Positions 17,514 to 26,051 of a stretch of 35,911 bases of DNA are shown one piece after another. The notes under the pieces are model-generated. The model made no database searches, had not been told where the DNA came from, and worked only from the letters and a program-made list of their open reading frames with translations. Source of the stretch: CAUTXO01 sp963542625 (GTDB lineage: Bacteria; Campylobacterota; Campylobacteria; Campylobacterales; SZUA-545). The translations under genes and the position numbers were made by a program. Every line of letters begins with the position of its first letter. Position 1 is the stretch's first letter. The DNA lies in NCBI GenBank assembly GCA_963542625.1, contig CAUTXO010000013.1:1-35911 (forward strand). The letters are read 5' to 3'.

Positions 17514-17519
17514 TATAAT
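17514..17519 (+). promoter_or_regulatory. -10 box TATAAT for the ABC-nnrS operon
   Basis: TTGTATAAT lies 25 nt before the ATG at 17545, followed by the ribosome site AAAGGACG. It is in the short gap after the broken transferase gene. Confidence 0.6.
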
Positions 17520-17544
17520 CGCAGAAATTTTTTAAAGGACGAAA

Positions 17545-18522
17545 ATGCAAAAGTTATTACTACTTGCGCTTGTGTTTTTCGCCGCGTTTGGCGGGCTTGG
17601 TGCGCACGCGCAAATGCTGGAAAAAATCACAATCGCCGGGCCAATGGCAAGCGTGAGCCACCCGTTTTTTAGAATGATAGAAAGCGGCGCGCTAAAAGAC
17701 ACGGCAAAAACGGTTGAGTTTAAGCTGTGGAAAAACCCCGACGAGCTACGCGCGCTAATCCTTAGCAAGAGCGTTGATTTTGTTGCCGTGCCATCAAATG
17801 TGGCGGCAAACCTTTACAACAAGGGGCAAGATCTTAGGCTCATTGGGATATCTGTGTGGGGGATCTTGCAAATTGTCAGCCGCGATGAAAACATCAAAAC
17901 CATTAAAGATCTTGTCGGCAAGGAGCTCATCGTGCCTTTTAGGGGCGATATGCCAGACATTTTGCTAAAAGAAATTGCTAGAAAAGAAGGGCTAGATCTA
18001 ACAAAAGACATACGTATAAAATACGCAAGCACGCCTATCGACGCGGCGCAAATGCTGATTTTGCGTAAGGCGGACAACGCGCTGCTAGCCGAACCTGCCG
18101 TTTCTATGGTGCTGCTTAAGTCAAAAAGCTTTCCGGCAAAGGTTATTGCGCCAGATCTCTTCCGCACGATAAACATTCAAACCGAGTGGGGACGGGTTTT
18201 TAGCGCCGCGCCTAGGGTGCCCCAAGCTGGGCTTGCCGCCGTTGGCGATAAAACAAACGAGCTCATAGACAAGTTCTTAAGCCAATACGCCGCCGCGCTT
18301 AAGTGGTATAAAGAAAACCCAAAAGAAGCCGGCGAGCTAACGCACAAATACCTAGAAATGCTAAAGCCAGCGGCGGTAGAAAATTCCATCGCGCACATTC
18401 AGTTTGATCTTGTGCGCGCCAAAGACGCAAAGGCGCAAATCGTGGATTTTTTCAAGATCTTAGAAAAAGAAAATCCAAAGCTAATAGGCTCAAAACTGCC
18501 TGATGATGCCTTTTATTACTAG
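17545..18522 (+). CDS. ABC importer substrate-binding protein, nitrate/sulfonate/taurine type
   Basis: 325 residues with a cleavable signal peptide (LLALVFFAAFGGLGAHA, cleavage near residue 22). The mature fold fits the NMT1/SsuA/TauA-like SBP family: an N-terminal lobe (ITIAGPMASVSHPFFRMI), the hinge region VDFVAVPSNVAANLYNKG, and KDLVGKELIVPFRGDMPD. Its substrate cannot be read from the sequence; members bind nitrate, taurine, alkylsulfonates, bicarbonate or thiamin precursors. It heads an operon with a permease, an ATPase and an NnrS-family protein, which hints at a link to nitrogen oxides or metal handling rather than sulfonates. Confidence 0.8.
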   Translation: MQKLLLLALVFFAAFGGLGAHAQMLEKITIAGPMASVSHPFFRMIESGALKDTAKTVEFKLWKNPDELRALILSKSVDFVAVPSNVAANLYNKGQDLRLIGISVWGILQIVSRDENIKTIKDLVGKELIVPFRGDMPDILLKEIARKEGLDLTKDIRIKYASTPIDAAQMLILRKADNALLAEPAVSMVLLKSKSFPAKVIAPDLFRTINIQTEWGRVFSAAPRVPQAGLAAVGDKTNELIDKFLSQYAAALKWYKENPKEAGELTHKYLEMLKPAAVENSIAHIQFDLVRAKDAKAQIVDFFKILEKENPKLIGSKLPDDAFYY

Positions 18523-18527
18523 GCTCA

Positions 18528-19304
18528 ATGCGGATATTTCTTAAGATCTTAAAAGACTTTCCGCGCTACGCGCTTGGCGGGCTTGGATCCCTTGGCAGCC
18601 TATTTTTGCTCTTTGGGCTTTGGGAAGCGGGGCATCAGCTATACGGGGATCTTGTCTTGCCAAGCGTTTTGGATACCTTTGCGGAGATAAAGCATAGCTT
18701 TTACGCCCTGCAAGAAGACATTATTTTGACGGTTAAAAGGGGCTTTGGCGGGTTCTTGCTCGCGGGCGTTTTTGGTAGTTTTTTGGGGCTTTTTGCCGGG
18801 TTTTTTGTTAGCGCGCGCGTGCTTGCAAGGCCGATTACGACGGTAATTCTTGGTATGCCGCCGATTGCTTGGATCGTGCTTAGTATGATATGGTTTGGAA
18901 TGAACGATTTTAGCGTCATTTTCACGGTTTTTGTCTCGTCCTTTCCAATCGTGTTTTTGGGCGCGCTTAGCGCAACGGCAACGCTTGAGGGCTCGCTCAA
19001 AGAAATGGCGCAAAGCTTTGGCTTTACGAAAAAAATGCTGTTTTTTGACCTTTACTTGCCGCAGATTTTTTCTTACGGTTGTCCGGCTGTTTTAACAAGC
19101 CTTGGGGTTTCGTGGAAGATCGTCATTATGGCAGAGCTCCTAAGCGCTAGCGACGGAATGGGCGCGCAACTTGCCATTGCCAGAAGCAACCTAGACAGCA
19201 CGGGCGTTTTTGCCCTTGTTAGCATTATGATTTTTGCCTTGCTGCTGATTGAATACGGCGTTTTAGAGCCCATAAAAAGGGAAGTAGAAGCGTGGCGCGA
19301 CTAG
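18528..19304 (+). CDS. ABC importer permease (SsuC/TauC/NrtB-like)
   Basis: 258 residues with about six hydrophobic spans. The family block GMPPIAWIVLSMIWFGMND and the cytoplasmic EAA loop (KEMAQSFGFTKKMLFFDLYLPQI) are clear. It begins 5 bp after the SBP stop and overlaps the ATPase gene by 13 bp, so one transport unit is likely. Confidence 0.85.
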   Translation: MRIFLKILKDFPRYALGGLGSLGSLFLLFGLWEAGHQLYGDLVLPSVLDTFAEIKHSFYALQEDIILTVKRGFGGFLLAGVFGSFLGLFAGFFVSARVLARPITTVILGMPPIAWIVLSMIWFGMNDFSVIFTVFVSSFPIVFLGALSATATLEGSLKEMAQSFGFTKKMLFFDLYLPQIFSYGCPAVLTSLGVSWKIVIMAELLSASDGMGAQLAIARSNLDSTGVFALVSIMIFALLLIEYGVLEPIKREVEAWRD

Positions 19305-20014
19305 ATCTAGAGCACATCAGCTTTTCATACGGCACGAAGCGCATTTTAAACGACATCAATCTAAGCCTAAGATCTAGGCAATCCATCGCCGTCGTGGGGC
19401 CTAGCGGTGCGGGTAAAACAACGCTTTTGCATCTAGCCGCCGGGCTTAAAGATCTTGACCGCGGCAAGGTTTTTAGCACTTTTAAAAGCCCCGCGATGAT
19501 GTTTCAAGAGCCGCGCTTGCTACCTTGGAAAACGCTCATCGATAACATCGCGCTTAGCCTTGTAGCACGCGGGGAAAGGCTTGGCGCGGCAAGAGATGCG
19601 GCGATAGATCTTGCGCTAAGATTTTCGCTCGCCAAAGATGACTTTAACAAATACCCAAAAGATCTTAGCGGCGGAATGAAACAGCGCGCCGCACTTGCGC
19701 GGGCATTTTTGCCATCTCCGGATCTGCTGTTTTTGGACGAGCCCTTTAGCGCGCTAGACATCGGGCTAAAACGCGAGCTGCAACAATACGTCATCGATAG
19801 GCAAGATCTTGCCGTGTTTTTCATCACGCACGATCTTCAAGAAGCCGCAAGGCTAAGCGATAAAATCGTCGTTTTAAAGTCAGACCCAGGCGAGATTGTA
19901 AAAACCGTAGAAATCGCCACGCCAAAACAAGAAAGAAGCGATGAATTCGTGTTCTCCGTTTTTAGCGGCTTGCTAAAAGATCCCGTCACAAGAAAGGTTT
20001 TTGAGCTTGATTGA
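19292..20014 (+). CDS. ABC importer ATP-binding protein (SsuB/TauB/NrtD-like)
   Basis: 240 residues. Walker A (GPSGAGKTT), Q-loop (MFQEPRLLPW, with the LLPW of the nitrate/sulfonate subfamily), signature (LSGGMKQR), Walker B (LLFLDEPFSALD) and switch His (ITHDLQEA) are complete. The GTG start lies inside the permease gene, and the 3' end overlaps the NnrS-family gene by 8-14 bp. Confidence 0.88.
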   Translation: MARLDLEHISFSYGTKRILNDINLSLRSRQSIAVVGPSGAGKTTLLHLAAGLKDLDRGKVFSTFKSPAMMFQEPRLLPWKTLIDNIALSLVARGERLGAARDAAIDLALRFSLAKDDFNKYPKDLSGGMKQRAALARAFLPSPDLLFLDEPFSALDIGLKRELQQYVIDRQDLAVFFITHDLQEAARLSDKIVVLKSDPGEIVKTVEIATPKQERSDEFVFSVFSGLLKDPVTRKVFELD

Positions 20015-21200
20015 AAGATTAGCGCGCCACATCGTTTTTGCGTATTCGTTTAGGATAATGCTCCTAGCCCTGCCGCTGTATATTTTCTTTGACATCACGC
20101 TTTGGGCTATCATTTGGGGCTTTGGGCTTGAGATCTTTAGCGACCCGCTAGCCTGGCACATTTACAGCCTGATTTACGGGCTTGGGCTTGGCGGGATCTT
20201 AGCCTTTACATTCACCGCCATTCCTGAAATGTATGAAGATGAAGCGCCACTAAAAGGCAAGCCGCTTGTGTATCTTTTCTTACTTTGGCTTGTGGGACTT
20301 GCGTTTTTCTGGCTGCAAGGCGTCTTTGGGCTTTGGGCGGCGTATCTTTCAAACATAGCCTTGCCGCTTGCGATAATCGCGATGACTTCAAGGGTCTTTC
20401 TTGGCGATCCACAAAAAAAGCAAATTGGCATATATCTTGGGATCTTAGGCATTTTTGCCCTGCAAAACGTGTTTTTTCTAAGCGAGCTTGGCTTTTTGGC
20501 GTTTGAGCCAATTGCCGTGCTAAAAGCAAGCGCTGGAATGTTCGTCGTTTTAATCATCTTGGTGTTTAAAAGAATGCTAGTTGAAACGGTCGATGACATT
20601 TTGCAAAAGCGCGCGCTTGATGAAACCTTTGCGCCAAAGCCGTTTAGGTTTAATTTGGCGGTTTTTAGCGTGCTTTTGTATTTTGGCACGGCTTTTTTCT
20701 TCCCATCTAGCCCTGTGTTAATCTGGCTTGGGCTAGCCGCGGCGTGCTTTATGCTAAACCTGCTAAACGACTTCTACATAGACGGTTTTAACTTCACCTT
20801 TAAGCCCTTTACCTTTGAGCAAGCGCTGGCGATTTTTCTAGCCGCTGCTGGCTTTGCCGCCCTTAGCGCGGATCTTGCCTTTAACGGCGGGGGGCTTTCA
20901 AACCACCTATTCCACTTTTTTACAACGGGCGTTTTTGGGCTTGGATTTTACACGGCGTTTTTGGTGATTGCCTTTGTGCATACGGGTAGGCGCCTTGAAT
21001 TTGCTTACGCAAACCTAGCCGGCACGGGGCTAATTGCCGCCGCTTGCCTTCTTAGAGTTACCCTGCCCTTTTTTGATAATGACTTTGCCATCGCGATTTA
21101 TTCTGCAAGTGCGATTTTTTGGGGCGTGGCGTTTTTGGTGTTTTTCTTTAAATACCGCGCATTTCTCACAAGCAAAAGACCCGACGGCAAAGACGGCTAA
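20001..21200 (+). CDS. NnrS family membrane protein
   Basis: 399 residues with about 12 hydrophobic spans. The early segment GLGLGGILAFTFTAIPEMYEDE and the late FVHTGRRL block are typical of NnrS, a heme- and copper-containing inner-membrane protein linked to nitric oxide stress and denitrification. Two TTG codons (20001 and 20007) can serve as start, both near an AAAGG at 19993-19997; either overlaps the ATPase stop. The tight coupling to an ABC importer is unusual to me. Family membership is fairly secure; exact function is not. Confidence 0.75.
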   Translation: MSLIERLARHIVFAYSFRIMLLALPLYIFFDITLWAIIWGFGLEIFSDPLAWHIYSLIYGLGLGGILAFTFTAIPEMYEDEAPLKGKPLVYLFLLWLVGLAFFWLQGVFGLWAAYLSNIALPLAIIAMTSRVFLGDPQKKQIGIYLGILGIFALQNVFFLSELGFLAFEPIAVLKASAGMFVVLIILVFKRMLVETVDDILQKRALDETFAPKPFRFNLAVFSVLLYFGTAFFFPSSPVLIWLGLAAACFMLNLLNDFYIDGFNFTFKPFTFEQALAIFLAAAGFAALSADLAFNGGGLSNHLFHFFTTGVFGLGFYTAFLVIAFVHTGRRLEFAYANLAGTGLIAAACLLRVTLPFFDNDFAIAIYSASAIFWGVAFLVFFFKYRAFLTSKRPDGKDG

Positions 21201-21477
21201 ACTTGACAAAAATCTAATCTTTTACGTGTTTTAGCAAAAACGTTAAGCCTTGCGATGTTGTTTGGATCTTGCACGTTTAGATCCGCCATTTGGATTTTGA
21301 AACCCCACGCTGTGATCTGTTGGATCTTTGGCGCTGTCGGTTCTGTTAGATCTATGGCATTGCCTAGCTTGTGTGATCTGCTAAATCTTGAGTGGTGGCG
21401 AGATCTAGCAAGATCTTAATAGATCTTGGCGCGTGCGGGTGGAGTTGGGGCTAGCGAAAATCCGCACGCGGGGTTAG
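21201..21477. other. GATC-rich spacer between convergent genes
   Basis: No gene is seen in 277 bp between nnrS-like and xth (convergent). GATC occurs repeatedly as GGATCTT, AGATCC, TGATCTG and four AGATCT sites (about 21342-21425). No strong terminator with a T run was found. Confidence 0.5.
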
Positions 21478-22236
21478 TTAGAATTCAAGGCTGACGGGGC
21501 AATGGTCTGAGCCATAAACATCGCTTAGGATTGAGGCGGATTTGACCTTTGGCACAAAGGCTTCATTCACGCAAAAGTAGTCTATCCGCCAACCGATGCC
21601 CTTGCTGCGGGAGTCAAAGCGATACGACCACCAGGTGTAATGCCCGGCTTCGTCTGGGTGGGCGTCTCTAAACACGTCGCGGTAGCCGCTTGCTAAAAAT
21701 TTAGTCATCCACGCGCGCTCCTGCGGCAAAAAGCCTGGATTTTTGTGGTTTTGCTCGGGGTTTGCAAGATCTATGGGTGTGTGCGCGATGTTGTAGTCGC
21801 CGCAAAGGATCACATTGCGCCCGGCGCTTGTTAGGGCGTTGCATTTTTCAAGCACGGCGTCGCAAAATGCAAGCTTGTAGTCTAGGCGCGCGCCCTTTTC
21901 TTGAGAGTTTGGGAAGTAGCACGCAAGGAGTGAAAAATCGTCAAAATGCGCGATGATTGTGCGGCCTTCGTCGTCAAAATCGCTCTCGCCAAGCGGTTCA
22001 ATGCCAAGGGGCTTATGCTTGGTGTAAATTCCAACGCCGCTGTAACCTTTCTTTTGCGCGGGCATAAAGTGCGCCGCGTAGCCTTTTACGTTTAGTAACG
22101 CGTCGCTAAGCTGGGATTTGTCTGCTTTAATCTCATTAAGGCAAACGGCGTCCGCCCCGCTTTGCTCTAGCCACTCTACAAAACCCTTTTTCTCCACCGC
22201 GCGCAAACCATTTACGTTCCAAGAAATTAACTTCAA
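21478..22236 (-). CDS. xth: exodeoxyribonuclease III
   Basis: 252 residues of the ExoIII/AP endonuclease family, acting in base excision repair. Motifs: ISWNVNGLRA (metal Asn), CLNEIKADKSQ (metal Glu), GYSGVGIY, LCGDYNIAH (catalytic Asp and Asn), TWWSYRFDSRSKGIGWRIDYF and the final GSDHCPV (catalytic Asp-His). Start is TTG at 22236, spaced 7 nt from AAGGA; the family N-terminus MKLISWNVNG begins exactly there. It lies 9 bp after the pgm stop, so the two form an operon. Confidence 0.94.
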   Translation of the reverse strand: MKLISWNVNGLRAVEKKGFVEWLEQSGADAVCLNEIKADKSQLSDALLNVKGYAAHFMPAQKKGYSGVGIYTKHKPLGIEPLGESDFDDEGRTIIAHFDDFSLLACYFPNSQEKGARLDYKLAFCDAVLEKCNALTSAGRNVILCGDYNIAHTPIDLANPEQNHKNPGFLPQERAWMTKFLASGYRDVFRDAHPDEAGHYTWWSYRFDSRSKGIGWRIDYFCVNEAFVPKVKSASILSDVYGSDHCPVSLEF

Positions 22237-22245
22237 AAATGTTCC

Positions 22246-23829
22246 TTATAGATTATTTGCAAAATCGCTCGCTTGGGCTATGACGCTCTTTAAGTGCGCC
22301 GCGCTTACAAAGCTTTCTGCGTAGATCTTGTAAAGATCTTCTGTGCCGCTTGGGCGAATGGCAAACCAAGCGTTTTGTGAGATGACCTTTAGCCCGCCAA
22401 AGCTTTCGTCGTTGCCGCGCGCTTTAGTTAGCACGTGCTCTATCTTCTCGCCCGCAAGCTCGGCGAATTTTACATTCTTTGGGTTTAGATCTAAGATCTT
22501 TGCCTTTAGATCCGCGCTGCAAGGCTTGTCTATGCGCTCGTAATAGCTCGTGCCGAATTTCTTTTGCATTTGCGCGTAAATTTGGCTGGGCGATTTGCCT
22601 TCTTTTGCCAAGATCTCAGCGGCTAGAAGGTTCATAATTATTCCGTCTTTGTCCGTGCTAAAGGGCGCGCCGTTAAAGTCTAAAAAGCTTGCGCCCGCGC
22701 TTTCTTCGCCGCCAAAAAAGCACTCGCCGCTCTCTAGGGGCTCTACAAACCACTTAAACCCTACGGGCGTTTCGTAAATTTCACGTTTTAGGCTGCTAGC
22801 AACCCTGTCTATCATTGAGCTAGATACGATTGTTTTGCCAACCTTGCCCTTGAAACCGCGCGTTTTTATGATGTGCGCGATGGCGACGCAAAGGTAGTGA
22901 TTGGGGTTTAGTAGCCCGTCTTTGGTGACGATGCCGTGGCGGTCGAAGTCTGTGTCGTTACCAAAGGCTATGTCGTATTTATCCTTATGCTTGATGAGAT
23001 TTGCCATTGCGTGCGGTGATGAGCAATCCATACGGATCTTGCCGTCGTAATCTGGCGGCATAAAGCTAAACGTGGGCTCGTAAAAAGAGTTTATGGGCTC
23101 GATGTTTAGATCATATTTATCACGTATGGCTTCGTAGTAACCAATGCCAGCGCCACCTAGCGCGTCCGCGCCGATTTTTATGCCCGCTTTGCGTATGGCG
23201 TCAAGATCTATGATGTTTTTTAGGTTATCAACGTAGGCGGTTTTAAAGTCAAATTCTTCTACCTTTTGCATTGCTTGCGGAAAGCTTAGGCGTTTTATGC
23301 CGCGCAAGTTGTTGCGTAAGATCCTGTTGGCTTCTTTTTCTATTTGCTTTGTGATGGTGGTATCAGCCGGGCCGCCGCTTGTGGTGTTGTATTTAAAGCC
23401 GCCGTCGCTTGGGGGGTTGTGCGATGGCGTGATGACTATGCCGTCTGCTTTAAACTTGCTGTGGCGGTTGTGATTTATGATGGCGTTTGAAACGGCGGGC
23501 GTGGGCGTAAAGCCGCCGTCTTTTGCGATTTTTACTTTTACGTCGTTTGCGGTTAGGATTTCTATGGCGCTACACATCGCGGGGTTTGAGAGCGCGTGCG
23601 TATCTTTGCCGATGAAAACCGCGCCGCTAACTTTGTCTTTTCTGTAGTCGCAAATGGCTTGCGTGATTGCTAGGATATGGTCTTGATTAAACGTGCGCTT
23701 TAGGCTAGTTCCCCTGTGCCCGGACGTGCCAAAACTCACTCTTTGCTCTTCTTGCGTTGGATCTGGGGGTAGTTCGTAATAATCTGTGATTAGTTGCGGA
23801 ATGTCTTGCTCCGGCTTTTTTGCATTCAT
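22246..23829 (-). CDS. pgm: alpha-D-phosphoglucomutase
   Basis: Interconverts glucose 1-phosphate and glucose 6-phosphate. The frame opens further upstream (to 23874), but the ATG at 23829 follows GAAGGAGTATCA, a strong ribosome site, giving 527 residues, close to E. coli Pgm. Motifs: FGTSGHRGTS, phosphoserine loop TPSHNPPSDGG, metal loop GNDTDFDRHG, sugar loop GGEESAGASF and the phosphate-binding RPSGTEDLYK. The EQRVSFGTSGHRG start is typical of the Pgm rather than the PMM/GlmM type. First gene of pgm-xth; divergent from the peptidase gene at 23917. Confidence 0.94.
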   Translation of the reverse strand: MNAKKPEQDIPQLITDYYELPPDPTQEEQRVSFGTSGHRGTSLKRTFNQDHILAITQAICDYRKDKVSGAVFIGKDTHALSNPAMCSAIEILTANDVKVKIAKDGGFTPTPAVSNAIINHNRHSKFKADGIVITPSHNPPSDGGFKYNTTSGGPADTTITKQIEKEANRILRNNLRGIKRLSFPQAMQKVEEFDFKTAYVDNLKNIIDLDAIRKAGIKIGADALGGAGIGYYEAIRDKYDLNIEPINSFYEPTFSFMPPDYDGKIRMDCSSPHAMANLIKHKDKYDIAFGNDTDFDRHGIVTKDGLLNPNHYLCVAIAHIIKTRGFKGKVGKTIVSSSMIDRVASSLKREIYETPVGFKWFVEPLESGECFFGGEESAGASFLDFNGAPFSTDKDGIIMNLLAAEILAKEGKSPSQIYAQMQKKFGTSYYERIDKPCSADLKAKILDLNPKNVKFAELAGEKIEHVLTKARGNDESFGGLKVISQNAWFAIRPSGTEDLYKIYAESFVSAAHLKSVIAQASDFANNL

Positions 23830-23904
23830 TGATACTCCTTCAAAACCTTTTAAAAGTTTAAACATATTTGGCATTAAATTTCAATAACTTAAGGCGCGAA
23901 ACAA

Positions 23905-23910
23905 TAAAAT
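23905..23910 (+). promoter_or_regulatory. putative -10 box TAAAAT before the 12-gene cluster
   Basis: TAAAAT ends 6 nt before the ATG at 23917, again implying little or no leader. The spacer to pgm is only 87 bp and must hold promoters for both directions. Confidence 0.3.
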
Positions 23911-23916
23911 TATTAA

Positions 23917-24738
23917 ATGCAAAGAAGAGATTTTTTGAAAAAATCCGCCGTTTTAGCAGCTGGGTTTGGAGCGAATTTAAACGCCGCAAGCCTTTTGGGC
24001 GCCGCAAAAGAGCCGCTCGAAGAAGATTACACAAAAGACGCCCTAGCGCAAAAGGCGCCAAGCGGCAAAGATCTTGTGCTAGATAAAAAGGAATTTGAGT
24101 TTTTAAAGGGGATAAATCAAAAGCTTTTAGAAGCGCGCCGCATTGTGGGCGATGGCAAGTATAATTTGCTGAGCTTTGATGAGTGCATTTTGTATCTTAG
24201 GCGCTATTCAAAGTTAGGCGATCTCTCCGCTCAAGAAAAAGAACGCCTTGAAGGTCTTTTTGCCAAGAGCGCTAGTATTTACGGCTTTTTTGGCGATAAA
24301 GTGCTAACAAAATTAACCTACGCCTTTAAGCTTAGTGAGCTAGTTAAGATCCCACACACGGGGCATTATTTGTTTAAGGATAGATCCATAGCGCTTTATG
24401 ACAAGATCCGCGCGCAAATTGGGCAAGATGTGATCTTAACCTCTGGCGTGCGCGGGATAGTCAAGCAAATGCAGCTATTTTTATCCAAGACGCTAAGCAC
24501 GGGCGGCAATCTTTCTTTGGCGTCAAGATCCTTAGCGCCGCCTGGGTATTCGTATCACGGCATAGGAGATTTTGACGTGGGTAAGGTAGGCTTTGGGTAT
24601 AAAAACTTTACTCAAGATTTTGAAAAAACAGATATTTACAAAAAACTTATGGATCTGGGCTATGTCAAGATTAGATACACAAGATCTAACCCCTTTGGCG
24701 TGCAATACGAGCCCTGGCATATTAAGGTTGTTTTATGA
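23917..24738 (+). CDS. Tat-exported M15-like peptidase (VanY/DD- or LD-carboxypeptidase type)
   Basis: 273 residues. The N-terminus MQRRDFLKKSAVLAAGFGA is a twin-arginine signal, so the protein is probably exported folded, with its metal in place. The C-terminal domain shows GYSYHGIGDFDVG (His 214 and nearby Asp, metal side) and EPWH (Glu 265, His 268), the paired motifs of the peptidase M15/VanY group. The preceding 130 residues are helical and unassigned. The spacing in the first motif (His to Asp six residues) differs slightly from SxHxxGxAxD. It overlaps the M14-type gene next to it (ATGA), and together they probably trim peptidoglycan stem peptides. Confidence 0.7.
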   Translation: MQRRDFLKKSAVLAAGFGANLNAASLLGAAKEPLEEDYTKDALAQKAPSGKDLVLDKKEFEFLKGINQKLLEARRIVGDGKYNLLSFDECILYLRRYSKLGDLSAQEKERLEGLFAKSASIYGFFGDKVLTKLTYAFKLSELVKIPHTGHYLFKDRSIALYDKIRAQIGQDVILTSGVRGIVKQMQLFLSKTLSTGGNLSLASRSLAPPGYSYHGIGDFDVGKVGFGYKNFTQDFEKTDIYKKLMDLGYVKIRYTRSNPFGVQYEPWHIKVVL

Positions 24739-26051
24739 AAAAAAATTTAATTTGGCTCTTGTTTGTTAGCTACGCCCTTGCCGCTTATGATTTTTCCGTA
24801 TTCAAAAAAGGCGACGAAAACGGGACGACGATTTTAGTTGTTGGCGGAATTCAAGGCGATGAGCCGGGCGGCTTTAACGCTGCGGCGCTGCTTGCTACTA
24901 GATACAAGATCTCTCACGGGGCGCTTTGGGTCGTGCCAAACCTAAACTTTGACAGCATAATCGCAAGATCTAGGGGGCTAAGCGGCGATATGAATAGAAA
25001 GTTTTTGCATATTAAGCCATCAGATCCAGACTACAAAAACGTTGAGCGCATTAAAGATCTTATCCTAAACGATAGCGTTGATTTTGTCATCAACTTGCAC
25101 GATGGAAGCGGCTTTTATCGTGAAAAATACATAGACGCTAGCCAAAATCCGGACAAATGGGGGCAATGCTCCATCATCGACCAAAAAGAAATAAAGGACG
25201 TGCGCTTTGGCAATTTAGAAGAGATCTCGCACTTTGTGGTGGAGCACGTCAATAGGCATTCAATCGCGGAAAAGTTTAACTACCGCACAAACAACACAAA
25301 AACGGGCGAGGGCAACGAAGAAATGGCAAAAACGCTCACGTGGTTTGCCGTGCGGCATAATAAGCCCGCCTTTGGCAACGAAGCGAGCAAGAATTTCTTA
25401 ACGCGCACGCGGGTTTTTTACCATTTGCTAGCGGTTGAAGCGTTTATGAATTACGCCGGGATTGAATACGAACGCGATTTTGAGCTAAGCCCGGCGGGGG
25501 TTGAAAGGGCGCTTGATAAGGACATCGGCGTAAATATTAATCAAAAAATTGCCTTTAAAGTTACGGATATTCGCCCGCGCAACGCGTTTTTCCCGCTTAA
25601 AAAGGGCACCGCGCAAGAAATTAACGCGACAAATCCGCTCGTTACGCTTGTTAAAAATCCCGGATTTTACAGGGTGCATTACGGCAACAGGCGGTATGGG
25701 ATCTTAGTGCCTGAATATTTTAGCTACGATGAAAATTTGAGCGAATACGAGCTTAGCATTGACGGTCAAGATAAAAACGTGAGCTTTGGATCTACGGTGA
25801 ATGTGGCGCAAAGCTTTATGGCAAAAGAAAAAGACGGCTACCGCGTGAATGTCATCGGCTACGCGCGCGCGGGACTTGCAAACGAAACGGACGTAAATAT
25901 CACAAAGCAAAGCCTAGCGCAAAAGTTTTCACTTGATAAAAAGGGCAATGTGTATCGCGTGGAAGTTTATAACACGCAAAACAACGCCTTTGCGGGTATG
26001 ATCTTAGTGGATTTTAGCAAGGCAAACACGCGCGGGGGCAAGAAAGAGTGA
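24735..26051 (+). CDS. pgp1: DL-carboxypeptidase for cell shape (Csd4/Pgp1-like, M14)
   Basis: 438 residues with a short signal peptide (LIWLLFVSYALA). The zinc site reads GGIQGDEPGG (Gln 40, Glu 43) and NLHDGSGFY (His 122). Csd4 of H. pylori uses Gln46-Glu49-His128, with identical spacing, and this Gln ligand is diagnostic for the Csd4/Pgp1 group. These enzymes cut muramyl tripeptides to dipeptides and set helical cell shape. FGNEASK is another conserved part. The C-terminal half (about 220-438) would hold the extra beta domains of Csd4. It is joined to its neighbours by ATGA and GTGA overlaps. Confidence 0.88.
   Translation: MKKNLIWLLFVSYALAAYDFSVFKKGDENGTTILVVGGIQGDEPGGFNAAALLATRYKISHGALWVVPNLNFDSIIARSRGLSGDMNRKFLHIKPSDPDYKNVERIKDLILNDSVDFVINLHDGSGFYREKYIDASQNPDKWGQCSIIDQKEIKDVRFGNLEEISHFVVEHVNRHSIAEKFNYRTNNTKTGEGNEEMAKTLTWFAVRHNKPAFGNEASKNFLTRTRVFYHLLAVEAFMNYAGIEYERDFELSPAGVERALDKDIGVNINQKIAFKVTDIRPRNAFFPLKKGTAQEINATNPLVTLVKNPGFYRVHYGNRRYGILVPEYFSYDENLSEYELSIDGQDKNVSFGSTVNVAQSFMAKEKDGYRVNVIGYARAGLANETDVNITKQSLAQKFSLDKKGNVYRVEVYNTQNNAFAGMILVDFSKANTRGGKKE

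Noticed and set aside
20001..21200. Cytochrome oxidase-like or nitric oxide reductase subunit
   Set aside because: The characteristic six-histidine heme-copper set of those subunits is not seen; the HTGR block and span layout fit NnrS.
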